From Thermodesulfatator sp. (GTDB taxonomy: Bacteria > Desulfobacterota > Dissulfuribacteria > Dissulfuribacterales > QOAL01): 7,919 bases of DNA. The stretch spans positions 1 through 7,919 of the forward strand of contig QOAL01000210.1 in assembly GCA_003978135.1 (NCBI GenBank), given 5' to 3'. Below the pieces are notes generated by a model. The model saw nothing but the letters and a program-made list of their open reading frames with translations, was not told where the DNA came from and did no database searches. This document shows positions 1 through 7,338 of the stretch, piece by piece. The translations under genes and the position numbers were made by a program. Positions within the stretch are counted from its first letter, which is position 1. Each line of letters begins with the position of its first letter.

Positions 1-262
1 GGGCTTTTGGTGAATCTTGAAAGAAATCCTTGTCCCTGGGCCATGGAGACAAACAGCGAATGCCCTCGGCAGGCTTTATGATGTTGGAATTATACGAAAC
101 ATGTATTTGATTGCCATTAGAAGCGCGATATACGGATTCACGTATTTCTCGTTTTTTAAGTTGCAGGCCTCCTTGTTTTACCCTAAATATCTATCCGCAA
201 AGGTTATGAAAAACCGACACGAATGCTCAATTCACGGAAAAATGAATGAACTGGGCTGATCC
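1..262. other. Leader region without a convincing gene
   Basis: No recognisable gene lies here. On the + strand one frame is open from base 1 to a TGA at 79-81 and could be the last 26 codons of an upstream gene, but the peptide matches nothing I know. A frame from a TTG at 17 to 259 encodes 80 residues with no family signature and no ribosome binding site. On the - strand a frame starts with ATG at 44 and runs off the left edge (MAQGQGFLSRFTKS...); it could be the first codons of a divergent gene, but only 14 codons are visible. Bases 82-262 are AT-rich and are the natural place for the promoter of the SH3-yacG-hydrolase-hrpA cluster. Confidence 0.5.
107..134 (+). promoter_or_regulatory. Possible sigma70-type promoter
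   Basis: TTGATT at 107-112 and TATACG at 129-134 are separated by 16 bases, and each matches four of six bases of the -35 and -10 consensus. The site lies in the AT-rich leader about 150 bases upstream of the SH3 gene, so it would leave a long 5' untranslated region. In AT-rich DNA such matches arise by chance, so this is a weak call. A second and poorer pair, TTGCAG at 161-166 with TAAATA at 184-189, is spaced by 17 bases. Confidence 0.2.
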
Positions 263-289
263 ATGAAATCTGAAAGGATACGCATTAAT

Positions 290-955
290 ATGAATAATGA
301 ACTCAGGATGACCCTAACTGTCTTTTTCTTTTTCATGACATTGGCCATGCCGGTTTATGCCTATAGTCTTTACGTGGCCCCTTCCAGTGAGGTTCCACTG
401 AGAACAGGCAAAAGCGGGCAAAAAAAGATAATTGCCGTACTTTCCGACGGTACAAGGGTTGAATTACTGAAGGAAGAGGATGCCTGGGCCCTTGTGAGAA
501 CAGCAGGCGGAAAAGAAGGATGGATGCTCAGGAGATACCTAACCGAAACGCCTCCCCCAAGAACCCAGGTGGAAACCCTTAAAAAAAAGAACCAGGCCCT
601 CAGGGAAAAATATAATAAGCTGAAGGAGGAACTGGCCCAAATCTCTGCTTCGGGTTCGGACTTCAAAAAGCAGCTTACCAAGTGCATTGCCGAAAGGGAT
701 TCCCTAAAAACCCGTTACCAGCAACTTAAACAGGATGCAGCAAATGTAGTTCAGACCAGAAAGCTGTTGACCGAAACCCAAAAGAAATTGAGCCAGGCCA
801 ATGAACAGCTTATTTCCCTGAAACAAAGGGTTAACAACATGGAGGCTAATTCCAATGTGAAATGGTTCCTTGCCGGCGGTGGCGTGCTTCTGGCTGGCTG
901 GTTGCTGGGACTGCTGTCTGGCAGGAAAAAACGGAGGAAACCGTCTCTTCTGTAA
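290..955 (+). CDS. SH3-domain, coiled-coil, membrane-anchored protein (YgiM-like)
   Basis: This resembles the 'SH3 and anchor domain' family, of which E. coli YgiM is a member. The role is not well defined; bacterial SH3 domains often bind cell-wall peptides, so a periplasmic envelope role is inferred. Counting from ATG 290 (221 residues), residues 1-24 form a signal peptide with the hydrophobic run TVFFFFMTLAM and a VYA cleavage site. Residues 25-90 form the SH3 domain, with the typical W66, the EGW at 76-78 and RRYL at 81-84. Residues about 92-190 are a charged coiled coil. Residues about 192-211 (starting WFLAGGG) are a membrane helix, followed by a basic tail RKKRRK. ATG 290 is preferred over ATG 263 because it places the signal peptide at the N-terminus and has AAAGGA at 273-278. 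The longer form (230 residues) adds only nine residues. It is the first gene of the tight + strand cluster. Confidence 0.85.
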   Translation: MNNELRMTLTVFFFFMTLAMPVYAYSLYVAPSSEVPLRTGKSGQKKIIAVLSDGTRVELLKEEDAWALVRTAGGKEGWMLRRYLTETPPPRTQVETLKKKNQALREKYNKLKEELAQISASGSDFKKQLTKCIAERDSLKTRYQQLKQDAANVVQTRKLLTETQKKLSQANEQLISLKQRVNNMEANSNVKWFLAGGGVLLAGWLLGLLSGRKKRRKPSLL

Positions 956-994
956 GCATTGGCGAAACGGTATGGAATTCCAGGAATTAGAGAT

Positions 995-1198
995 ATGGAA
1001 AACCTAAGCAAAACAAGGAAAAAATGCCCGCGATGTGGAAGGCCAGTGGACTTTTCCTCCAATCCCTTTCGGCCATTCTGCAGCAAAAGATGCAAAATGG
1101 CCGATCTAGGAGCATGGCTTAAGGAGGAATACTATATCTCTTCCTCCCTTTTTCACTTCCAAAGTGACCTCCAGGGAGAGAAACAGGCTGAGGAATAA
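995..1198 (+). CDS. yacG: YacG-type zinc-ribbon protein (DNA gyrase inhibitor family)
   Basis: YacG is a small zinc protein that in E. coli binds the GyrB subunit of DNA gyrase and blocks DNA binding. The 67-residue product shows the full family pattern: Cys11 and Cys14 (CPRC), then Cys29 and Cys33 (CSKRC), which together bind one zinc ion. The conserved DLGAWL at 37-42 and EEYYI follow. The length fits the usual 60-70 residues. I chose ATG 995, which has AGGA at 982-985 nine bases upstream. An in-frame TTG at 959 would add 12 residues that the family does not normally have. The gene begins 39 bases after the SH3 gene and ends 33 bases before the hydrolase, so it is probably cotranscribed with both. 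The tail after residue 48 is polar and variable. Family assignment is firm; gyrase inhibition in this organism is inferred. Confidence 0.9.
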   Translation: MENLSKTRKKCPRCGRPVDFSSNPFRPFCSKRCKMADLGAWLKEEYYISSSLFHFQSDLQGEKQAEE

Positions 1199-1231
1199 AA
1201 TATAAATCAGGAACAAGAGGCTTAAAAACAC

Positions 1232-1873
1232 ATGATTTTGAAAGAATACACAGTAGGCCCCTTGCAGGTCAGGGCTTATATCATAGGCTGTCCGGACACA
1301 AAAGAGGCAATAGTTATTGACCCTGCAGGAAGTGAGAAATTTCTCGCAGAAACCATTAAAAAACTCGGCCTGGAATTGAAGGCTATAGTTAATACACATG
1401 GCCATCCAGACCATACGTGTGGCAATGCACGCATGAAGGCCCTGACCGGAGCGCCTGTGCTCATGCACAAGGAAGACGATGAACTCTTTCGTGAGCCGGA
1501 AATTGTTCAAATGTTCAGGTCATGGGGCTTCGAGGCAGCTCCTCCTGCTGACGGCTATCTCGAAGATGGCCAGGAGCTGCCGGTAGGGAATCTAAGGTTC
1601 CGGATTATCCATACACCGGGCCATTCACCAGGCTCTGTCTGCATATTTGGACAAGGACATCTTGCCACAGGCGACACCCTGTTCATAGATGCCGTTGGCC
1701 GAACAGATCTTCCAGGCGGCGACATGAATATCCTCATCAAAACATTGAAGGAAAGAATCATACCTCTGCCAGATGACACAATCGTACTTCCAGGCCATGA
1801 TTACGGTCCAAGGCCCACGGACAGCCTTGGCAACCAGAAAAGGACCAATCCCTATCTCAGCAATCTCGTCTGA
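1232..1873 (+). CDS. Metallo-beta-lactamase-fold hydrolase (YcbL / glyoxalase II-like)
   Basis: A soluble 213-residue hydrolase with a binuclear metal site. All ligands are visible: the HxHxDH motif as His56, His58, Asp60, His61; His131 in HTPGHSPGS; bridging Asp148 in GDTLF; and His189 in LPGHD. The stretch AVGRTDLPGGD (154-164) is typical of the glyoxalase II-like branch. The length and C-terminus resemble E. coli YcbL. The separate C-terminal substrate-binding domain of classical glyoxalase II (hydroxyacylglutathione hydrolase, about 250 residues) is absent, so the true substrate, possibly a thioester, cannot be read from the sequence. ATG 1232 has AAGAGG at 1215-1220, 11 bases upstream. 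The gene lies 33 bases after yacG. Its stop at 1871-1873 is followed 15 bases later, in the same frame, by hrpA. Confidence 0.9.
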   Translation: MILKEYTVGPLQVRAYIIGCPDTKEAIVIDPAGSEKFLAETIKKLGLELKAIVNTHGHPDHTCGNARMKALTGAPVLMHKEDDELFREPEIVQMFRSWGFEAAPPADGYLEDGQELPVGNLRFRIIHTPGHSPGSVCIFGQGHLATGDTLFIDAVGRTDLPGGDMNILIKTLKERIIPLPDDTIVLPGHDYGPRPTDSLGNQKRTNPYLSNLV

Positions 1874-1888
1874 GACCACACCTACCCA

Positions 1889-4800
1889 TTGAGTACTTCC
1901 AGGATCAAATGCCAGCCTGGCCTTCCAATCTGCAAGTTCTGGGACAGGCTGGTAAATCTTATTAAAAGCAACCAGGTCGTCATACTCACAGGAGAAACAG
2001 GCTCTGGCAAATCCACCCAGCTGCCAAAGATATGCCTTGCTGCCGGCAGGGGGCAAAAGCGCCAAATTGCCTGCACACAGCCCAGAAGGATTGCCGCAGT
2101 GTCGCTTGCCCAGCGCGTTGCCAGGGAGCTCCAGAATCTGGGACATGGCATCGTAGGCTATAAGATCCGCTTTCACAACAGGACAGACCACAGGACCCGG
2201 ATCAAGTTCCTGACCGACGGAATGCTGCTTGCAGAAATGCAAAATGACCCCAGGCTTTCTGCCTATGACACGGTAATTCTTGATGAGGCCCATGAAAGAA
2301 GCCTGAACATCGATCTCATTTCCGGCATGTTAAAAAGGCTTCTTAAAAAGAGAAAGGACCTGAAACTCGTTATCACTTCTGCCACCATGGAGGTGGACAA
2401 GTTCAGAAGCTTCTTCAACAACCCTCCCCTGTTCCATATCAAGGGCAGAACATATCCTGTTGAGATACTGTATGAACCTGACAATCCGGAAGAAAATGAT
2501 ACTTCCATGGAAATGCCTGCCAGGATAAAGCAGGCTGTACTGAAAATAAGACGCATAGATCCCTTTGGCCATATTTTGGCATTCCTGCCCACGGAACGCG
2601 ATATCCTTGAAGCGAGAAAGTTGCTTACAGGAGCCCTTGGGGATCAGTGCCTGATTCTCCCCCTGTTTTCCAGGCTTTCCCACAAGGATCAGGCCAGGTT
2701 ATTTACAGGTTCAACCAAGCAAAAAATAGTTCTTGCAACCAATATCGCAGAAACATCCATAACCGTTCCGGGCATAAGATATGTGGTAGATTCAGGGCTC
2801 GCCCGGATTTCCACCTACAATGTGAACAGCCATACCAGGGCATTGCCCATATCCCGCATCTCCAGGGCAAGTGCAGACCAGAGGGCAGGAAGGGCAGGAA
2901 GAGTGGAGGCAGGGATATGCCTCAGGCTATACTCCCGGGAAGACTACTTATCCCGTCCGGAGCATACTCCTCCTGAGATACTCAGGTGCAACCTGGCAGA
3001 GGTAATCCTCAAACTTCTCAACCTGGGCCAGGGTCCGATGACGCGCTTTCCCATGGTTGATCCGCCTCCCCGAAACGCCATCAGGGAAGGCATGCACACC
3101 CTGAAGGAGCTTGGTGCGCTTAATTCCAGGGAGCGGCTTACAGGGCTTGGCAGAAAGATGGCACGCCTTCCCCTGGACCCGAGACTTTCAAGGATCATTA
3201 TTCAGGGAATAAGGGAAGGATGTACCAGGGAAATCCTCGTGATTGTGTCCGCCTTGTCCATCCAGGACCCGAGACAAAGGCCCCTGGAAAAAGAATCAGA
3301 AGCCATCTCTGCTCACAAGCTCCTCCGGGATGAGGAAAGTGATTTCATTACCTGGATTCTGTTATGGGACAAGTGGTGTTCCCTCAGGGCAAAAGGTACA
3401 GGAACCGCTGGTCTTAAAAAATTCTGCACTCAGAACTTCTTATCGTATCCGAGAATGAAGGAATGGGAAGACATATTGTACCAGATCCTTGACACTGTTA
3501 ATGAAATGCAGGTCACCAAAAGACGGTTGAGCAGGGATGATATCAAATTTTCCAAACGGGAATTGTCAAGGTCTGTAAGGGATGCAGTCCACAGATCCGT
3601 ACTGTCAGGCTTTCTCGGAAATATAGCCTTCAAGAAGGGTAAAAACGCCTATTGCGGAATCAAGGGAAAAGAACTGTATATCTTTCCTGGTTCCTGCCTT
3701 TTTCAGAAGAGGCCCCAGTGGATAGTATCTGCTGAACAGGTAAGGACCTCTCGGCTCTTTGCCAGAACCGTAGCTCCTGTCAAACCCGAATGGATAGAGG
3801 AATTTGGCAAGGAGCTGTGCAAATACTCGTACCTTGAGCCCAGGTGGTCAGCCTCCAGGGGAGAAGCGGTCTGTACAGAAAAAGTGGCACTCTACGGGCT
3901 CACCATTGTACCCGGCAGGCTATATCCTCTTAAAAAGGTGGACAGATCCCTTGCCAGGGAAATTTTGATCAGGGACGGACTTTGCGAGTGCAGACTGAAA
4001 AACAGGTTTCCATTTAATGAAAAAAACAGGCGGCTTCTTGAAAAAATCCGGGACATGGAGGAAAGGCAACGCTCTCCTGGCCCCCTGGTGGAACAGGATG
4101 TCCTGGAAGATTTTTTTTCAAGGGCCATTGACAGGCTTGAGGAAAAAACCGGAATAGAAATCGCGGACGAGGCTGACCTCAAAAAGGCCATGAAAATGGA
4201 TCCTGTTGCAATGGGAAATCTGGTTTTAAGGAAAGAAGACCTGTTACAGAAATCCGCCCATGAATCCACCGGCCGCCTTTATCCTGGGCATATTGACATG
4301 GCAGGACAAAGACTCCAGCTAACCTACAGGTTCTGCCCTGGACTCGACGAAGACGGCATAACCGTCAGGGTTCCCCTGGCCTTTCTCCCGCGCCTGGATA
4401 AAGATGCCCTGGAATGGCTGGTTCCGGGTTTTCTCCAGGAAAAGGTAGAATTCATTCTGAAATACCTGCCCAAGAACATTAGACGCACTATTTTCGACTA
4501 CGAAAAGGCAGCTGAAGAAATCTGCAGGGCAATGGACAGCAGTACCGGCACCTTTCAGGAAAATCTAAAAGAACAGGTAAAAAGGCTGACTGGCATAGAA
4601 CTCCAGGAAAACGACCTGGCGGCTATCCCTGAACTGCCGTCTCACCTGGTCATGAGAATAGAGCTTGTAGGGGAAGGCGGAGCTGTCATTGAAAGGTCCA
4701 GGGACCTGGAGGCACTGCAGAAAAAATATCTACAGGCTAGCCGGCAATCCCTTTTTGACAGTCCTCTATGGAAAACTGCCTGCTCTTCGTGGGAAAAACC

Positions 4801-5722
4801 AGTTGATCTGAAAGAGCTTGATGAAATCCCGCGATCCATCCATGTTGGCACCATGAAAGGCGGGCTCCGTATCACAGCTTATCCGGCACTGGTTCCACAT
4901 GACAGAAAACCCGGCGTCGTTCAAATAAAGCTATTTCCGGACAAGAAAGAGGCCATTGACCGAAGCATGGAAGGTATAAATGCCATACTGTCCCAAAAAC
5001 TCGGGAAGGAGATACGTTATTTGTCAAAACTCGTCAAGAACAGGCTGAACAGCCAGCTGTCCAGGGCGGATGTCAAGAGCGAGTTGCCAATTCCTGTGGT
5101 GAATGTGAAACAGCTATGCACCAACACAGTCGAACTCATTACCAGGAAACATTTCGGAAAATGGAATGATTTACCCTCAAAACAAGACATTGATCAGCGG
5201 GTGGTGGAAATAAGAAAGACCATGATAGCTGACGCCGAGGCCTTGTTGCAGCAAATCACCAGAACTGTCTTTGCATTCAACGCCTATTTGGTCAGGAGGA
5301 AAAAGATATCCCGGCAGCCGGTTACAGAGCGTTATGCTGCATCGGTGCTGCCGTGCATAGACGAGCTGGCGCAGCTTCTTCTGGATGAAGCATTCCCTGC
5401 AGACAGGTCAGTGGAATTCATAAAAGAAATGCCAAGATTCGCCAGAGGCCTTGATATCAGGCTTCAGAGGGCATTGGAAAATCCTGCAAAAGATCTGGAC
5501 AAGCAGAAAAGATTTGAAAAATTTTTACCTGTTCTGAGAAAAACAAAGGATCTCAGACAGTCAAAGAAGACTCCAGAAGATGGCAGTCTGGACGAGACAG
5601 AACTCCTCGTCTGGGAATACATGCTTTCCATATTCGCACCTGAACTTTCCATTCGCGGCAGGATACCCAAGGGCAGAATGGATAGCATCCTGAATATACT
5701 GGAACAAACCCCTTATCAATAA
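1889..5722 (+). CDS. hrpA: ATP-dependent RNA helicase HrpA (DEAH box)
   Basis: A 1277-residue DEAH-box RNA helicase. E. coli HrpA acts in mRNA processing and has been linked to rescue of stalled or collided ribosomes. Motifs in order: Walker A GETGSGKST (35-43), QPRR (64-67), DEAH (132-135), SAT (164-166), TNIAETS (284-290) and QRAGRAGR (331-338). An HA2 region follows (about 365-475), then an OB-like region with the family string YGLTIVPGR, and a long HrpA-specific C-terminal region (about 710-1270, including LQLTYRFCPG near 809). E. coli HrpA is about 1300 residues and has roughly 80 residues before the helicase core; here the core begins almost at once. The only canonical start codon between the preceding stop and Walker A is TTG 1889, which has no clear Shine-Dalgarno sequence. 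Translation may be coupled to the hydrolase upstream. The frame is intact to TAA 5720-5722. Confidence 0.95.
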   Translation: MSTSRIKCQPGLPICKFWDRLVNLIKSNQVVILTGETGSGKSTQLPKICLAAGRGQKRQIACTQPRRIAAVSLAQRVARELQNLGHGIVGYKIRFHNRTDHRTRIKFLTDGMLLAEMQNDPRLSAYDTVILDEAHERSLNIDLISGMLKRLLKKRKDLKLVITSATMEVDKFRSFFNNPPLFHIKGRTYPVEILYEPDNPEENDTSMEMPARIKQAVLKIRRIDPFGHILAFLPTERDILEARKLLTGALGDQCLILPLFSRLSHKDQARLFTGSTKQKIVLATNIAETSITVPGIRYVVDSGLARISTYNVNSHTRALPISRISRASADQRAGRAGRVEAGICLRLYSREDYLSRPEHTPPEILRCNLAEVILKLLNLGQGPMTRFPMVDPPPRNAIREGMHTLKELGALNSRERLTGLGRKMARLPLDPRLSRIIIQGIREGCTREILVIVSALSIQDPRQRPLEKESEAISAHKLLRDEESDFITWILLWDKWCSLRAKGTGTAGLKKFCTQNFLSYPRMKEWEDILYQILDTVNEMQVTKRRLSRDDIKFSKRELSRSVRDAVHRSVLSGFLGNIAFKKGKNAYCGIKGKELYIFPGSCLFQKRPQWIVSAEQVRTSRLFARTVAPVKPEWIEEFGKELCKYSYLEPRWSASRGEAVCTEKVALYGLTIVPGRLYPLKKVDRSLAREILIRDGLCECRLKNRFPFNEKNRRLLEKIRDMEERQRSPGPLVEQDVLEDFFSRAIDRLEEKTGIEIADEADLKKAMKMDPVAMGNLVLRKEDLLQKSAHESTGRLYPGHIDMAGQRLQLTYRFCPGLDEDGITVRVPLAFLPRLDKDALEWLVPGFLQEKVEFILKYLPKNIRRTIFDYEKAAEEICRAMDSSTGTFQENLKEQVKRLTGIELQENDLAAIPELPSHLVMRIELVGEGGAVIERSRDLEALQKKYLQASRQSLFDSPLWKTACSSWEKPVDLKELDEIPRSIHVGTMKGGLRITAYPALVPHDRKPGVVQIKLFPDKKEAIDRSMEGINAILSQKLGKEIRYLSKLVKNRLNSQLSRADVKSELPIPVVNVKQLCTNTVELITRKHFGKWNDLPSKQDIDQRVVEIRKTMIADAEALLQQITRTVFAFNAYLVRRKKISRQPVTERYAASVLPCIDELAQLLLDEAFPADRSVEFIKEMPRFARGLDIRLQRALENPAKDLDKQKRFEKFLPVLRKTKDLRQSKKTPEDGSLDETELLVWEYMLSIFAPELSIRGRIPKGRMDSILNILEQTPYQ

Positions 5723-5775
5723 TCTCTAAATTTCCGATTAGGAGAAAAGAAAAAGTAACTGCTCACCAAATAAGC

Positions 5776-5783
5776 AAAGGGGG
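5776..5783 (+). promoter_or_regulatory. Likely ribosome binding site of the motA-like gene
   Basis: AAAGGGGG lies 14 bases before ATG 5798, a rather long spacing. No other purine-rich site is closer, and the upstream in-frame codons back to TAA 5771-5773 contain no start codon, so ATG 5798 is the only start that keeps the complete first membrane helix. An AGGAG at 5740-5744 has no start codon at a suitable distance. Confidence 0.5.
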
Positions 5784-5797
5784 TTTCTTCTGATTAT

Positions 5798-6565
5798 ATG
5801 GATATCGGAACTGTAATCGGCCTGATTGCCGGAATGGTTCTCATCACTGTTGCTATTCTCCTGGGTGGATCCCTAAGCGCCTTTATAGACGTACCGTCTG
5901 TTCTCATTGTCATTGGCGGGGCCACTGCAGCCACATTCATAAGATTCACCCTGCCGGATGTGCTTAACAGCATGAGCGTGGCAATGAAGGCCTTTTTCGC
6001 CAAGGCCCGGCCCCCTGAAGAAATAATTCAGGAGCTGGTTACACTTTCCAATATTGCCAGGAAGGAGGGCCTGTTAAAACTTGAAAAACAGCCTATAGAC
6101 GATCCATTTTTGAAAAAGGCCATCATGTACTGTGTAGACGGACATGAGGCTGAATTCATCCAGGATGTACTGGAAAAGGAGATAGACCTTACCCTTGAAA
6201 GACACGGCCTTGGAAAAGGCATATTTGATGCAATCGGGGACGCTGCCCCGGCCTTCGGCATGATTGGAACACTGGTTGGCCTGGTAAACATGCTTGGCAA
6301 TATGTCAGACCCTGCAAGTATCGGCCCTGCCATGGCCATCGCACTCCTGACTACGCTGTACGGAGCCATCCTGGCCAACCTCATTGCCCTGCCCATAGCA
6401 GACAAACTAAAAAGAAGAAGCCAGGAAGAGGAACTGAACAAGAGACTGGTGCTGGAAGGCGTTCTCGGCCTTCAGAAAGGGCTGAACCCAAGGGTGCTCG
6501 AAGAGCTCCTTAAAACCTTTCTGCCGCCCAAGGCAAGGGGAAGCAGTACGGAGGAGGCTGCCTGA
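5798..6565 (+). CDS. motA: Flagellar stator subunit, PomA/MotA type (likely Na+)
   Basis: An inner-membrane stator subunit that forms the ion channel with MotB/PomB and pushes on the rotor protein FliG. At 255 residues it is the short PomA-like form. It has four membrane helices (about 3-23, 30-50, 150-170 and 178-200) and a cytoplasmic loop with Arg88, Lys89 and Glu96, which in the family contact FliG. Compared from memory with Vibrio PomA, the first ~194 residues align without gaps. Asp31, Asp148, Pro151, Thr158 (IGTLVGL) and Thr186 (ALLTTLYGA) are all kept. Asp31, Thr158 and Thr186 are linked to sodium use in PomA, so a sodium-driven stator is inferred. Glu97 and Glu99 of PomA are Lys and Pro here. 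The gene starts 75 bases after hrpA and ends 2 bases before the motB-like gene, so the two are certainly cotranscribed. The symbol pomA would also fit. Confidence 0.93.
   Translation: MDIGTVIGLIAGMVLITVAILLGGSLSAFIDVPSVLIVIGGATAATFIRFTLPDVLNSMSVAMKAFFAKARPPEEIIQELVTLSNIARKEGLLKLEKQPIDDPFLKKAIMYCVDGHEAEFIQDVLEKEIDLTLERHGLGKGIFDAIGDAAPAFGMIGTLVGLVNMLGNMSDPASIGPAMAIALLTTLYGAILANLIALPIADKLKRRSQEEELNKRLVLEGVLGLQKGLNPRVLEELLKTFLPPKARGSSTEEAA
6550..6557 (+). promoter_or_regulatory. Strong ribosome binding site of the motB-like gene
   Basis: GGAGGAGG lies inside the last codons of the motA-like gene, 10 bases before ATG 6568. It is the strongest such site in the window and fixes the motB start. The overlap with the motA coding end supports coupled translation at similar levels. 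Confidence 0.75.
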
Positions 6566-6567
6566 AA

Positions 6568-7326
6568 ATGGCCAAGAAATGTGAATGCCCCAAGGGAGCA
6601 CCATTATGGATGGTCACCTTTGGTGATCTCATGTCCCTGCTTCTGTGTTTCTTTGTCCTGCTGCTTTCCTTTTCAACAACAGATCCTGCCATGTACAAGG
6701 AGGTTGCCGGCTCCCTGGAAAAGGCCTTTGGTGTCCAGAAACAGGAAATTACCCTGGATATTCCAAAGGGTATTGACATTGTCTCCAGGGACTTCAACCC
6801 GGTATTTTCAGTGGATGTAATACTTGAAAAGATCAAATCGGCCATAAAGCTGGAACTGATAAAGGGCGAGGTCCAGGTCGAGGCATTAAAGGACAGGGTG
6901 GTGCTCAGGATGAATGACCAGATCACCTTTGACCCGGGAAGCGACCAGTTGAGAGAGGAATCAAAGCCCATACTGAACAAGATCAGGTCAATAATTGAAA
7001 CTGTTCCTGGGGAAATCATGGTAACAGGACATACTGACGATTCCCCTGTTTCCGGCACCTTTGAATCAAACTGGCACCTATCTGCAGCAAGGGCAGCTTC
7101 CGTGGTGGTTTACCTGCTGAAAAATCATTCCATAGATCCGTCCCGAATGGCAGCAGTAGGCTATGGACCCAGTCAGCCCCTGGTGCTTAATGATACACCT
7201 GAACACATGGCAAAAAACAGGAGGGTTGAGATAATCTTCCTGCAGCCCAGAAACCCGGACAATTTCGATGTAAGGCCTCTGAATTCAAAAGGATTACTGG
7301 AGCAGGAACCCCTGCCGCTGGAGTAA
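6568..7326 (+). CDS. motB: Flagellar stator subunit, PomB/MotB type
   Basis: The peptidoglycan-anchored partner of the MotA-like subunit. Of 252 residues, 13-36 form the single membrane helix with the ion-binding Asp20 in TFGDLMSLL (equivalent to PomB Asp24 and MotB Asp32). Residues about 37-60 form the plug region and include KAFGVQ, a string also seen in PomB. Residues about 105-232 form the OmpA-like peptidoglycan-binding domain, with TGHTDD (153-158), NWHLSAARA and NRRVEI (217-222). The N-terminal CECPKGAPLWM resembles PomB. Most family members have Ala where Gly19 stands before the critical Asp. The linker between plug and OmpA domain is much shorter than in Vibrio PomB (about 315 residues in total). 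The gene starts 2 bases after motA and ends 12 bases before the PilZ-type gene, in the same frame as that gene. Confidence 0.93.
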   Translation: MAKKCECPKGAPLWMVTFGDLMSLLLCFFVLLLSFSTTDPAMYKEVAGSLEKAFGVQKQEITLDIPKGIDIVSRDFNPVFSVDVILEKIKSAIKLELIKGEVQVEALKDRVVLRMNDQITFDPGSDQLREESKPILNKIRSIIETVPGEIMVTGHTDDSPVSGTFESNWHLSAARAASVVVYLLKNHSIDPSRMAAVGYGPSQPLVLNDTPEHMAKNRRVEIIFLQPRNPDNFDVRPLNSKGLLEQEPLPLE

Positions 7327-7338
7327 AAAAGCACTGAT

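Noticed and set aside
130..158. ATACG/CGTAT inverted repeat followed by T-rich DNA, considered as a terminator
   Set aside because: The stem is only five pairs and AT-rich, and the T run begins several bases after it; too weak to call.
17..259. Open + strand frame of 80 residues from a TTG
   Set aside because: No ribosome binding site, no family signature, mixed composition, and a rare start codon; it is more likely chance in the leader region.
959..994. Longer yacG start at TTG 959
   Set aside because: It adds 12 residues not usual in YacG, while ATG 995 has AGGA at good spacing and gives the normal family length.
1625..2293. Long - strand open frame of 222 residues across the hydrolase-hrpA junction
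   Set aside because: It lies opposite two well-supported genes and its translation looks like no protein family; it is an antisense shadow.
5726..5742. TAAATTTC and CGATTA before motA, considered as a flagellar sigma28 promoter
   Set aside because: The two parts are adjacent, with none of the 11-base spacer that sigma28 promoters need.
5723..5745. Imperfect hairpin after hrpA (TCTC-TAA pairing with TTA-G-GAGA, 8-base loop), considered as a terminator
   Set aside because: Only seven AT-rich pairs with a bulge and no following T tract on the + strand; it does not look like an intrinsic terminator, so hrpA and the stator genes may be read through.
6510..7058. Long - strand open frame of 182 residues opposite the motA-motB junction
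   Set aside because: Antisense to two clear genes, Ser-rich low-complexity translation, no start signal.
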